DNA of 64,000 bases from Mesostigma viride. Taxonomy: Eukaryota > Streptophyta > Mesostigmatophyceae > Mesostigmatales > Mesostigmataceae. Each line of letters opens with the position of its first letter. Positions within the stretch are counted from its first letter, which is position 1. Under the pieces are notes generated by a model. It ran no database searches, had not been told where the DNA came from, and saw only the letters and a list, made by a program, of their open reading frames with translations. A program made the position numbers and the translations under genes. This document shows positions 43,701 to 55,106 of this stretch, one piece after another. The stretch covers positions 1,332,689 to 1,396,688 of the forward strand of contig RPFO01000090.1 in NCBI GenBank assembly GCA_009746045.1. Direction: 5' to 3'.

Positions 43701-46700
43701 TACTATTCTGCGAACACGCGCGCATGATGCGCTGCAGGCATACCGCCGGCACCCGTCCTCCCACGCGCGTATTTCGGCGCTGATCTTCGATAGGTCGTCC
43801 CGCAGCGTCTGAGGGGCAGGTGAGGAAAAGAGGAGGCGACACGACAAGGACAAGGGCAAGGACAAGGCCAAGTGTTTAGGGTTTAGGGCAAGCCCAAGTG
43901 CGAGTGGGCCGTGGGTGAGCGCATGAGGGGGAGAAGAGGAGAGGGGGAAAGGCTGGAGCTGGAGGCATGCCATGAACAAATTGATCCCTGGATGGGACAT
44001 CTCGGGTCCATGACAACGAGGATCCCCATGCACCAAGGAATGATACTCATTCATTCGGGTCAGGGCGTGCCAGCAAGGGGTAAACGTGAGTAGACCGAAA
44101 GGGGTGAGTAGACCCGCAAGAGGGTAACATGAGTGGACATTACCTGCCTCATCTAGTATAAGACCAGAATTACCTAGACCGAAATGATTGCCCACGCAGG
44201 GCTGCCATGTTTCCTTGCGCTGAAAGAGGTCAGGGTTACCCGAGGCCCGCCCGCAGGACCCTGATGAACGATGGCGGCGCACGCTAACAGGGATGCTGCC
44301 CTCTGGCACAAGATCTGACCTGATTTACAACTAGGCCAATCATGCTACGTGGTGACGCAACGCAGCATAACAACTCAAGGAAGCGAAATATGTCAGTAGT
44401 ATGTTAAGGTTACCATCATCTAAGGGTACCTGATTCTGTGGGCTCAACAGGATGCACCTGTCAGCCATGCATATATCCAAATAGGATGCACCTACGATCC
44501 ATCCACGCAACGCTGAGGCACAGCAAACATGAATTTCTTAAAGTTAAGTATTGAGCTCTACAAGTACAGACCAAAGGTATTGTGGCCACTCATGGGGGGC
44601 GACGCACCTCCTTCCGGAACCCGTTCTTGATCCTCGTGCGCAGCAGCCGCTCCTCCAAGTATTGCATGCTGGCACACGCGGGCAATTGGGACGCAGGCGT
44701 TCCGAGCGCAGGGGTCCAGGCGCAGATGGCGCCACGGTGGTCATGATGATGCCGCGGGCGAAATGAGCACCGCCGAGAGAGGCAGGGAAGAGGGACACGC
44801 ACGAACATACATGGCGGCGCGAAGCTGTCAGCCTCCATCAAGGTCCTTCCAGCCACGAGCCAAGGTCGCACAAGCCTGACGAGCTGAATAGTGGCGCACA
44901 TACTTGACAAGCTGCGCACTGGCACGCATAACCCAGGGCCTGCTACGAGGCGCGCACCCATTCGGCCTCGGTTGGTGCTACGGTGAGCTATTGTTCTGGT
45001 ATTCTGGTGTGCTTTGCATCGGCCACTTGGTCTATAGTCTGGTGTTCTTTAAGAATGCCACTTGGTCGGTATTCTGGTGTTACCTACATGTGCCACTAGA
45101 TCTCAGTGATTCGATTAAGGTTTTTGTTGCTAGTGGCGCTAGGCCACATGTGGCGTTTTGAACTACAAAAACTTCCGTTGACTCGGCCAATGTGTGGCTT
45201 TAAGCCAATTAAAATTGGGCTTGGCACGGCCACGTGTGGCGGGCTGGCTTTCCAACCATTCATTGGAAGTACGGCGGGGTCAGCGCGGCGCGGCGCCGTA
45301 CTGGCTGAGTATACAGGGCGGGTCTCTGCCTGCCGGCCGCCCGTGTAGATTAATCCTCAGTTCGACGCATTTTGCCGCACTTGCTCGTTTGCGTTCGTAC
45401 TTTTGCGTACTTTTGCGTACTTTTTTATAGCGTTGCCGCAATGATTCGGTCCCCATTCTCGACGATGGATTCGAGGATACTGTCGTCTCTAAGACACTGC
45501 TCCGAAGACGATGATTTTGATTGGACAAGACTTTGGTTGATTCTTTAATACAATTCTACCTAGCTCACTGCACACTGCACCGGTCTACAGTAGCTACTAC
45601 TGTAGCTCACTACGGTAGTCACTGCTCAGTGCCCAGCCTGTCCAGCGGCCAGCGGGCCACTTGGCGCTACTAACATGCACTAAGCGGAATGCACTGTTGC
45701 ACTTTTCTGAAGGGAGATTCGTGGCGGAACGCCGGCCGGAAGTTCGGCTGACACTGCCAATTGTGGCGTAACCTGTACTAGAGTGAACTTCAGGCACGGC
45801 CACCCTGTGGCGAAACGAAACTAGAAAGTAGAACAGCACGGCCAATTTGTGGCTTCTTGGGGGCCTTGTCATATAGGGTGGCACCGCCACATTTTACCAA
45901 AAAAAGTGCCACACCGCCACATTTGGCGGCATATCGCCACTAATCGAAACACTGCTAGATCTGCCTACGTTCGGCCGCTCTTGCTGTCCCCCCACGAGTG
46001 ACTTGACAGTTGCACTGGCCATTCCAGTTGCAAACTCAACTGCTGCCCCATCCACACCATGCATGACGGCTGCCTGTGCTCACGGATGCCTCGTTCCTCC
46101 ACTTCCCAGCGCTATCCATCCCCAGTCGGTTCAACCCTTGTGAACGCGTAAGCTTGTCCATGAGACCGGACCGAACCCAGCCCCACCAAACCCAACCTTT
46201 GATGCAGCCAACGACAAGCCCTCCCCCACAACTCACGTCATGCGCTGGTGCCTAAGAAGCTCAACGTCTTCAACCCAACCCACGCAACTCTTCCTTCCCC
46301 CACTCACGTCATTCGCTGGTGCTTGAGCTTCTCAATGTCGGCCAGCGTGTCCTTCATGCGTTCCTGGATCGCCTGCGCTGCGTCCTGCTGACACCCGCCA
46401 CAGTACGGGAACCGCCACGCGCCCACGATCCACAGTACGGCGACACCCACAAAAATGGCAATGGCAACGCGCCCACATGATGGCAATGGTAACAACCGTC
46501 AGGTGGTAAGAGCCCCACGAAGACAACCAGAGGGCGACAGGCTCCGCCAGAAAGAGAATCGCGACCCTGGTTAGGACATCTTTGTACTAGTATGTGTTCA
46601 CAACGAAGTGGTACATATAGATGTTTCTGGCATGGGCTGGTTGTCTCCTTCATAGAGGCACCTCGCGATTTACCAATAGAGGTACCTATAGATGCTACTG

Positions 46701-48152
46701 GTATGATGTCATACTCACAGCTAATCGTATTCACAGCAAAGAGGTACAAATAGCCCGTGCCGGCCTCATGATGACTCGCGCAAAATCCATTCTAGCCAAG
46801 AAGTCGCCACCACCAGGAGCAACAGGCACCATTACAAATCATGAGTGACAGGGATGCATGGGAACATGCCGTGGCAACTGAGCAACTTGGTGATGGATGG
46901 CAAGGATGGCGAAGATAGGGTGCCATATGATGGCACGCCAGGGTTGAGCGCAGCTGGCACAGGTAGGCTTTTGGCAGTGGGGACAGTACTTTACGGTATA
47001 TATATAGTACTATACGGTATATATAGTACTTAACGGTATATTATAAGGTGAGCAAGGTGGCCATAAGGGTGGTCGGTCGATGCCACCGGCCCACTTGGCT
47101 CACCATTGCGTGTACCAACTATCGGATCATGATGGGGTATCACGACATCGCGATAGTACACTATGAGATGTATCATAGATGTCTCATAGATAGTACATAG
47201 TCTATAGTATACATCGCGATCATGATGGGGTATCACAGGAGGATCGAGGCTGATTGTGTGAGCGCGTACACACAGCAGGTTGCAGAGGACGTACGTAAGA
47301 GGAGACACACATTTGGACGAGGCTTGCTGCAAGGCATGCGCCATTGCCGGGAACACACAGTTGAGGATGGTTGCGCGAGGAACGCGTCAGCCTCACCCTC
47401 GACACGCTCAGAACCCCTTGAAGTAAGCTCGAACACAAGTACATGAATACAACGATAACAATATAAGGAGCCTGGGGGGCCTTTTAGTCTTACAAAACAA
47501 CTTACACATGATTGTGTCTCCAAACTTGTCAACACAATATACAAAAACTATTGAAACTGTTAAAACTGTTGAAACTGTTGAAACAACCAACACCTTTGAA
47601 TATCTTGCTTTCGCGGGCTATCGTTCCTAGACTGTGTACGCACCAACACCTTTGAATGTCCAACACCTCTTTGTACCAACACCTTTTAATATCTTCCTTT
47701 CGCGGGCTATCGATCATAGACTCTGTACGCATTTTGAAACAGATTGATACTGGCCCTTTGACGCACTGTGGACCCAAAGCAGATGCCCCATGGACAACAT
47801 GAAGGATAAGCGTGCTTTCCGAGATCATTTGCCACACCCATAATGCCACGGTACGTCAAAGGGACTTAGAAAATGGAGAGTGCTTCTAACGAGATGATAA
47901 AGTTGAGCAACGTCCATAGATAAAGTTGACAAACACCCCACAAAGAAGAGAGGCGCGACAAGGAAGGGTTCTTGAGGATGGGGTTGGTGCGCAAGGGAAA
48001 AGGACAAGGCTCCCACCTGGTCAGGGGGTCGCACCTCCCCCTCCCCTTCTTCGGCTGCATCCCCTTCCATCATCCGCCACTTGGTTTCCTGCATGCGTTC
48101 ACACACATTTTTGGTTGTGTGTGCGCGCACGCGTGTTTTTGGTCATGTGTGT

Positions 48153-48211
<59 letters not shown>

Positions 48212-51200
48212 CACAACAAAACAGCAGTGAGTGAGCACCATGTAGTTCAAGCGGCGTGGTAGGTGCACGGATTCATGTTTGGAACGTTTGTACCGCACGC
48301 TGGTAGAAGCAGATGAGGGCTCTCGATTGCTAGAGTGCTCATAACTGCTAGTTCACACGAGTAGCCAACGTAGCTGTGTTTGTATGTGTGCGTGTGGGAA
48401 AGCACTGTTTAGGCGAACCAACAGCGCCGCGCAGGATGGCCGCGCAACGGATAACAATCATGTTGGATTAGTAATGTTCGAATGCTATCACGTATGCCAT
48501 TTTCACTTACCCACGGTTCCGGTTACACCTTGAATAGCTACTCCCCATGACCCTATGCAGCGCACTATCACGACCATACCAATGAAGCCCTCAACCCATA
48601 GCCCAGTGCCCTTAAGCGCATACACCAAGGCAGCCCTTAATTAAAAGACCTAAGGCATCCCTTAATCAAAAACCCCGAGGCAGCCCTTCACCCAGAACCC
48701 AAAGGCAGCCCTTGATCGCATACCCCGAGGCAGTCTTTCTCCCATTTACCCCATGCACCTGTTTCCAGCCATTCCCTCGCTGTTGCCACCGTGTTGTCCC
48801 TTTCTACTGCCGCCTAGCATGGCAGTAGCACATGCCTCCGCAACCACGCTATATCCCACGTTACCACTCTTATCGCGTGCCGCCCCAACCATATCGTTTA
48901 TTCCACGCTACGTGGTGCTCTCACACCGGCCACCCACCCGCGCGGCTAGCTCTTTGCACTCGCTACCTCATCCCCACGCTGCTCTAGTGCATGATGGCTA
49001 CCTCAACCATGTTGATCATTCTCGATGCGCGCAAAGAGACCACCCGCCACCCACCCGCGCGTCCACCTCCTGTCGCTCGCGACCACATCCCACCCCTGCT
49101 CCACCTCCTGTCGCTCGCGACCACATCCCACCCCTGCTCCACCTCCTGTCGCTAGCCACCACGTGACGCCACACTATTCTAACACTCGCCACCCACCAGC
49201 GCGTCCAGCTCCTTGCGCTTGCTGGTCGACTGCAGCTTGAGGTCGTTGGCCTGCAAGGGTGTGCCACAGCCAGTTGGATCCATAGAAACATTCGTGTGAT
49301 GTTTTTCATTTCATTCCATTCCAATTGTTTATGCATATGTTTTAGTTTATTCCATTCCATGCGTGAGCAGGGGAACGCAACAGGGATGAATTGGATGGGG
49401 AGGAATGAAGAGCGGAGGACGAAGTACTCCGCGTTAGTCAGCTCATGGGCCCCTGGCCCTTTTGAACCAGACAGCACTATCTTTGGTCCCTCTGCCTGTG
49501 TTCACCTCCCCCTCCAAAATCCCGTGAGAGAGTCGAACAAAACAGTCTTGGCCACTTGCTCCTCCTTCCACATCCTGGGCATGCTCCCCTACCCGCGAGG
49601 ATCTACTTCGCACCGTAGCACTCTTGCAGCTTTCTCCCCTACCCGAGAGGAAAACGATGACAGCACGGAGACCTTGTTCAGCACAAGGAGTGTGTGGCTG
49701 CGTTGGGCACGCAAGGGCCATGCGGACATGCCATGCGCAGCCATTGCTTGTATGGGACCCTCGCCCTCATCAACGCTAGGGGTACGGACCCATGGATGCA
49801 GCGCAGACGTACGCGCATGCAATTCTCCTCCCTAGCTGCTATCGCAACTGCACACCTGCCAAGCAGTCAAGGCGCGTGCACTGTTTCCAACAAGGCGGCA
49901 CTAGGCGGGTCACTGGCCACGATTGACAATCGAGCACGCGGGGCCACCAGGGGTGGTCAAACACGGGGCCTACAACTAGTGGCGACCCGCCGGATGGGGG
50001 GCACATAGGGACGTGACCCGCGACCATGGGAGCGGCAACCGAACAGTGCACGCGCTCACCTGTGCGATGAGGCGCTGGATGGTGCTGTGGTAGGCCTCCA
50101 CGATGGGCACCATCTGGCAACGGCACGCGTCATTTTAGTGACCACCACCCGGCATTAGAGTGACCACCACCCCGCATTTAGAGTGACCACCCGTCACATC
50201 CGCCCCCCGATAGATTTGCCAACCAACCAAATTGCCCACCAACCGAAATGCCCACCAACCAAATTGCCCACCAACCAAATTGCCCATCCCCCGAAATGCA
50301 CCGGTGACCATGATTGATAAGGTAAGGCACAGGCAGAGGCAGCGGCATGTGACAAACAGCAAAACGGCAACCAGGGGGACGTGTCAGACGGCGCAAACCA
50401 CACCTATATACGCAGCAAAAGGCAGGAAACACAGGTGTTGGGAGCAGCCCGAAGCCAGGGTCTGCAGTGCACGGGCAGCGAGGTGTTCCAAAATACACGT
50501 TTGGGAAAGGTAGCATGGGGGGTTGTCGAATGGGAGGGGGATGGGGAAAGGCGAGAAAGAAAAGGGATGAGGTGGGTGGGTCGGGGTGGGGACAAGGGGA
50601 ACCGTGCGGGAGGACAGGAAGAGCGGGGGGTTAAACGGTTCTACGTATGCCGAACTTGGTGACAGTTGGCTGCAGAGTTCCTGCGCAGTTGGCAGTGGAG
50701 CTCCTGCACTCCATCACCCATGAGCTCACCATCGTATATCCCAAGCAGCAGCCTCCCAGGCAGGCATGGTATGCACCACTAACGGGGGAATGGTAAGGAG
50801 TGCCGCAAAAAAGTATCATCCCCGCGTTTCCGCCCTGCGATAGCAACTAGCGTTTCGGCGAGAGCATGTCCATGACTAAGGCATTCCCACGAGAGCAGCA
50901 TGGCCACGATGAAGACATGCCTATGTCAAAGCCCGGTGCTTCAAAGAAAGCATGCCCATGACCAAAGTATGCCCATGACAAATCCTGGTGCTTCGACGAA
51001 AGCATGCCCATGATGAAACCATGACCGTGACAAATTCCGGTGCTTCGACAAAATCATGCCCACTCCTACCATCATACCTGCTCTGCCAGGTGGGGGTCGG
51101 TCGGCGGCGGCCTCTTCTGCTGGGTCCTGTACGTGAGGGACCCCTCGTTGCTGCTGCCGCGCGAATACGAGCTGGCGCTGTACCCCGCATTCGACGCCGC

Positions 51201-54178
51201 CCCCGATGGCGCCACCTGTCCTCCCGAGCCCCCGCTCTCGTGTGCCGGCGCCGTGCTGGCGCGCGGAAGCCCCGCCAGTGAGTGCCGCAGATGCTGGATG
51301 CTTCTGGCAGACGTCACCTTGTCTCTTCCCCCCTGCTGCTGAGGGGGAGGGTACCCGCCGCCGCCGCCTTGCTGCGAGACGGCATTCGCGTCGGCATCCA
51401 CCCACTGATTGTTCCCATTGGCCGACCCTGCGCGTGGCATCGGGGACAGCGTGAGCTCAGGGAGTTCCATCCCCCCGTTCCCTCCTGCCAGCTGCGCGTC
51501 GGCCTTAAGTGCGGTGGCCCAAAAGCTCTGCCCGTCCTGCCCGCTCTTGCTGTTCCCGCTCAGGCTGCGGTCCTTGTTGAGGCTCAGGCTGCGGATGCCC
51601 ACGGCGGCCTTGGCGTTGCTGTTGGGGGGAAGGGAGAGGCTGCCGCTATTGGTGCGGGAGGGGTTGGAGGACCCGGGGGCCTCGGGGGAAGGCATGCCTG
51701 GGGGTGGTGGGCTCGCGCCGACGGTGCCGTAGGGGGTGGATTCGAGGCGGCCGCGGGAGGTGATGGAGCCGCTGGGGGGCTCGGCGGGGGCGCTGCCGCT
51801 GCAGGTGCGGGTGGGGGAAATGGCAGGGTGAACGGGGAAAGCAGGTGAAAGGAACTGAATAGATACAAGGGAAAGGAATGGAGTTAAAAGATAAAAGGAA
51901 TCGAGATAAAATGGAAAGGACTTGAATGAGTAGTGAAAGGAATTGAGTTAGAAGAGAGAGAAAAGAAGCAGAGGAAAGAAGTGACAGGAAAGAGCTGAGT
52001 GAAAGGAGTCGAATTAAAAGTGAAAGGAGATGCTTTTCTTGATTCATGTGGATAATAGCGGTAAGATGATGATGGGTTTGGACCATAGATGGTTACGGAT
52101 TGGGATGAGATGAAGAAGCAAGGGGGGTCGAGGAACCTTCAGGGTGGGGTAGATTGGGGGGATGAGGACCATTCAGGGTGGGGTAGATTGTTCAGAATGG
52201 GTTTGGATGGGAAGGTATATGATTTGGGAGATTGAAGAAAAGAGAATGGCTCGATACACAATGGTTTATATATTAGGATGGGTGAAACTGCAAAAGGAAC
52301 TGGGAAGGTGAATGATTTGGGCCACCGGTCGCATACATCAAGATCGGTTCATGAAACAGAAAAAGGCGCTATACCCGGCCGAGGTACTATAAGGGAGTCT
52401 CGTGGCTGAGGACTGTGGTTGGAACAAGCCAGGATGGCACACCCTGCATGGTGGGTTGACGCACCAGGACCACATGTCAGTTGAGAGCGGGGTGAATTTG
52501 GAAGTGCGGGTAGGACCACGCGTGCACTCGATGATAAAGAATAGGAAACAAGAAAAGGGGGAGTGCGGAAATAAGATGGACCAGAAACAAGATGACGAAT
52601 AGGAAACAAAGATAGGGGGAAGGGCAGAAACAAGATGGGCCAGAAACAAGATGAAGAATAGGAAACAAGATGGGGGGAAGTGCAGAAACAAGATGGGCCA
52701 GAAACAAGATGAAGAATAGGAAACAAGATGGGGGGAAGTGCCGAAACAAGATGGGCCAGAAACAAGATGAAGAACAGGAAATAAGAAAGGGGGGAAGGGC
52801 GGAAACACAATGGGCCAGAAACAAGATGACGAATAGGAAACAAGAAAGAGGGAGGGGCGGAGATAAGATGGACCAGAAACAAGATGAAGAATAGGAAACA
52901 AGAAGGGGGGAAGGGCATAAATAAGATGGGCCAGAAACAAGATGAAGAACAGGAAACAAGATTGGGGGAAAGGTGCAGGGGCCGTTGTAAGAGTGGAGGA
53001 GGGGGGCATGCAGGAGGGGTGGCTTCTTGGTACAACATTTTCACACACCAACCCCCTTGCAAAAAAAGAAAGAAAAGAAGTTTGCCTGGCGAAACCGTAG
53101 TAGAGAACAAGGAAAGTCAACGTGCATGACCGTCGTTGGCCAATCCTTGAAGAAGCCTCAACGGATGACCACGCATCTTGTTTGCAGAACTTGGCAAAGC
53201 TCAGATCTTCCCACTACGTTATCCCTTGCTGGAAAGCAATCTCCATCCACCATTTAGAGACGCAACTACCAGGTAAGCTGAACCCAGGGGCAGCCCATAT
53301 AACCGCACGCAGTTGCAGACACATGGACACGAACAGTTATGGACAGCATCACACTATTCGCGCAGACAACTCACTCACTAACCACCAGAATTAAAGATAA
53401 TAAAGCCCATTTCTATTAGTCCATGTTTTACTAAACAAGAGTTCCGATGACTTCCGTGGGGTTCCTACAAAGCAAGTATCTCTCTGTCTGATGTAAGACC
53501 TGCAATCTGCTCGGCCTAAGGCAGAACACAAATAGACAGTTTCTGCATTGGGACTCCCCAGAACACTTCATTTTCCAGCTCCCAACAAAGCTTGCTTTAG
53601 ATGACCCGAATACAAATTATCGACCACCGCTGACCACCGCAGGAGAGCAACAGAGGCTTCATCGCCGCCTAGAGAAGAAACTAATTAAGCTGGCGGAGAA
53701 AGTTTTGAAGGAGATTATGCGGCTCGTAACCGCTTACGAGCGAAAAAACAGGTTCCTAGCTATCCGACAATGTGTGGGCCGAGATATTGACGGGGCGTAA
53801 ATCTCGATGCTGAATATCCTCAACTAGCTGCATCGCGGATAATTCTTCGCCGATGTGCGGCTGCTATGCGCTGGAGACGACGAGAGCGGGCAAATGGGTA
53901 GGGGGGAGGATGGGAATCTGAGACAGGAGCAGAAAACATAAAATGCACATCTACACTTACTTTGTGGGCTGCGATGATAATCGCGTCCCATAGCGAGTCC
54001 TGGGACTGTACAGTCGAGAGTATATGGTCTCTCCTGTCCCTGCACTCGCTTCCAACCCCTGGCCGGAATTCCGACGACTTAGGCTAGGCTTTCGCTCTGG
54101 CTTCGCGTACCCTGGCTCTCTTGGCTCAATTGCGGGAGATGCCTGCTGCATTTGGCCATCCATAACCTCGGCAACCAT
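31714..54178 (-). CDS. 18-exon coiled-coil protein with Ser-rich ends (1,191 aa)
   Basis: Exons in coding order: 53961-54178, 51078-51798, 50060-50113, 49197-49250, 48017-48088, 46308-46384, 44608-44668, 43744-43808, 42727-42814, 41467-41637, 40885-41073, 38648-38791, 38191-38238, 36704-36798, 34817-35681, 33995-34144, 33182-33335, 31714-32063. Every junction is GT-AG and the joined length (3,576 bases) is one open frame; several phase-1/2 junctions match, which chance would rarely give. Residues 1-313 are Ser/Gly/Pro-rich (SLSRRNSGQGLE). Residues 314-686 are mostly helical heptads (IVEAYHSTIQRLIAQ, LREMAEELLAERVVREQQ, EQHARQLEEEAQRRAEKV). Residues 687-974 are again Ser/Pro-rich (LERTSSIQSLL, RRESLSLRKTPS). 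Then an acidic patch (EEGSEDDDD) and a basic-to-mixed tail. No catalytic domain. A cytoskeletal or scaffold role is only inferred. Introns are full of minisatellites. The last exon's 3' limit is the least certain. Confidence 0.7.
32531..32608 (-). mobile_element. Short retroposon-like insert with 12-bp target duplication, longer copy
   Basis: A 78-base insert between GTGTGAGCGTAT at 32519-32530 and 32609-32620. The plus strand starts CAAGGAGACAACCAGCGCAG, runs through GGAGAATCCGGACCATGGTA and ends TTATCTTGTCCGC. It shares the CAAGGAGAC end with the copy at 29762 but is 28 bases longer at the other end, as expected of 5' truncation on the minus strand. It lies just below exon 18. Confidence 0.8.
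33838..33976 (-). repeat. Four echoes of the exon 16 donor junction
   Basis: The real junction (exon end at 33995) reads GGAGGAGGAC/GTACGTGGTG on the minus strand. Related copies occur near 33842, 33879, 33914 and 33947, at 33-37-base spacing, three retaining GTAC and one changed to GTTC. They lie in the intron just beyond the donor. Confidence 0.75.
36200..36345. repeat. ~48-bp minisatellite
   Basis: About three units of GGTGGCAGCCACCTGC...GGCCTGAGGTACG; the motif GTGGCAGCCAC is itself palindromic. In intron 14 of the coiled-coil gene. Confidence 0.85.
36619..36926 (-). repeat. Echoes at both ends of exon 14
   Basis: The donor side of exon 14 (36697-36740: ACCCACCCTGGGATGGACGC and following GGCGTTGAGCACTTTGATGC) has a diverged copy at 36619-36659 (ACCCCGGCATGGACGCGGCG, then TTGACCGGTTTGATGC). 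The acceptor side (36785-36800, CTCCTCCGCGTCTTGCTGG) has a copy at 36909-36926 (CTCCTCCGCGTCTCGCTGG). Confidence 0.7.
36957..37186. repeat. (GGTC)n array
   Basis: About 57 perfect TCGG/GGTC tetramers without interruption, inside an intron of the coiled-coil gene (between exons 13 and 14). SVGRSVGR and PTDRPTDR ORFs are translations of it. The perfection suggests recent expansion. Confidence 0.98.
37356..37650. repeat. (GGT)n, (GGTTGT)n, (GTTTGT)n array
   Basis: GGT triplets with some GGC pass into GGTTGT and GTTTGT hexamers, again by single-base unit change. In the same intron as the GGTC array. Confidence 0.97.
38850..39300 (-). repeat. Five tandem echoes of the exon 12 acceptor junction
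   Basis: Exon 12 starts CAG/CTGGTGGATAAGGCCCAGGC on the minus strand (38791). Five copies of this 3' splice site plus about 25 exon bases follow upstream in the gene at about 38853-38884, 38955-38986, 39060-39091, 39187-39217 and 39271-39302, period about 100. Their exon-like parts read LVGKYQPP, LVDKYMCP, LVDKDNPPV, LVDKCQAPG and LVGKCQAPV, against LVDKAQAPV in the real exon. Four keep an AG acceptor; the fourth has CAA. Confidence 0.85.
39988..40107. repeat. ~21-bp minisatellite
   Basis: Six units of TAGTAGCATTATACTTGCTA with minor changes, inside intron 11 of the coiled-coil gene. Confidence 0.92.
40495..40790. repeat. ~24-bp purine-rich minisatellite
   Basis: Units of GCAGAGGAGGGAGCACGA with GCCAAG, ACGAAG or ACAAAG fillers, about a dozen copies, adjoining exon 11 of the coiled-coil gene. 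The Gly-rich and Leu/Pro-rich ORFs here are repeat translations. An echo of the exon 11 donor side (CAGCTCGGCGACATGCTCCC) lies at about 40256-40275, beyond the array. Confidence 0.9.
45125..45945. other. Cluster of GCCA...TGGC inverted repeats
   Basis: At least eight short palindromes with half-sites GCCA and TGGC: GGCCACATGTGGC (about 45140), GGCCAATGTGTGGC, GGCCACGTGTGGC (about 45228), TGCCAATTGTGGC (about 45757), GGCCACCCTGTGGC, GGCCAATTTGTGGC (about 45839) and CGCCACATTTGGCGG (about 45917). They fall in the 1.6 kb intron between exons 6 and 7 of the coiled-coil gene. Function unknown. Confidence 0.65.
47530..47725. repeat. ~112-bp imperfect duplication
   Basis: CAACACCTTTGAATATCTTG and CTTTCGCGGGCTATCGTTCC recur about 110 bases later with AATATCTTCC and GGGCTATCGATC. 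In intron 5 of the coiled-coil gene. Confidence 0.8.
48154..48208. repeat. (GT)n microsatellite
   Basis: Uninterrupted GT run in the intron upstream of exon 5 of the coiled-coil gene. Confidence 0.97.
48927..49079 (-). repeat. Two echoes of the exon 4 donor junction
   Basis: The real junction at 49187-49215 reads CGCCACCCACCAGCGCGTCC then AGCTCCTTGCG on the plus strand. Copies: CGGCCACCCACCCGCGCGGC TAGCTCTTTGC at about 48927 and CGCCACCCACCCGCGCGTCC ACCTCCTGTCG at about 49045. Both lie in the intron beyond the donor. Confidence 0.75.
52545..52970. repeat. ~60-bp A/G-rich minisatellite
   Basis: Seven or so units built on GGGCCAGAAACAAGATGAAG, AATAGGAAACAAGA and GGGGGGAAG, in the first intron of the coiled-coil gene. 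The Phe/Leu/Pro-rich ORFs on the minus strand are its translation. Confidence 0.93.
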
Positions 54179-55069
54179 TTACAAGAAAACTCCAAGGTAG
54201 TTGTAAATTATTGCCGCGCTCAATGATCTTATTTTTTCCTGAACAGGAACTAAGAATAAGCCGCAGCTAGCCTTCGCTCAAGAATTTCTGGATGCGCGCG
54301 CCCCGACACTGCGACATGGTGGCGAATTCTTCACTGGGACGCGTCCAATCAGCTAATACTATTTGCACGGAAACTTCCTCTTTTGGCGTCCATTCTTTTG
54401 GTCAAAATAGCATCGCCCATAGCCATTGTGCGATAGCTATGGTTGTCTCCTTGATAGCTATGGTTGCTAAGTGCAAACGCATTTAGATTTAGACCTACGT
54501 CTACGGGGAGTCAATATTTTTGCTTGCGGCGAATTTCGGGCGAGATAAACGTTGGGAGATCCGCGTTTACCGCGCGCTCGCAAGCCTGCAGGCGTCCCTG
54601 CATGCGGGTAGAGTTAAGTACCTAGTCTTTAGGCGACTCGGTACTCGTACTACAGGTCAACGGAGAGCGCTTTATTATCGTGACAAGTTCCGAAAATAGA
54701 TCTTCATCCCTTCGAGCCTCCACGATCGGCCGGCTGCTCAGAAACAAGTTGACATTGGGTCAATAATCGCCAATAATCCCCAGGCACGTTGCAGTCTGGA
54801 ACTCTGGGTCGACTCGCCATGGTCGCCATGTCTGATGCCATGCCAGCGGTGAGCCGGTGGCAATATAATTGCCACACTAGAGATTGCGGCACTCCCCGAT
54901 TCCAATTCGCGCTGCCTGGGCCCTGCGGCACCCATAAATTATAGTTATGTGCCGAGTCACTGCCGGCTGCCAATTGGCCCGCATAGCACATGAGGTGTTG
55001 ATCTCATTATTATTTCGTGATGTCGGACATCATTTAAGTAATACTGAGCTAATAATCTCGGCATTGTTG

Positions 55070-55106
<37 letters not shown>

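Noticed and set aside
52338-53120. Two 250-residue Phe/Ser/Pro-rich minus-strand ORFs resembling membrane proteins
   Set aside because: Translation of the minisatellite at 52545-52970; no start context or splice site.
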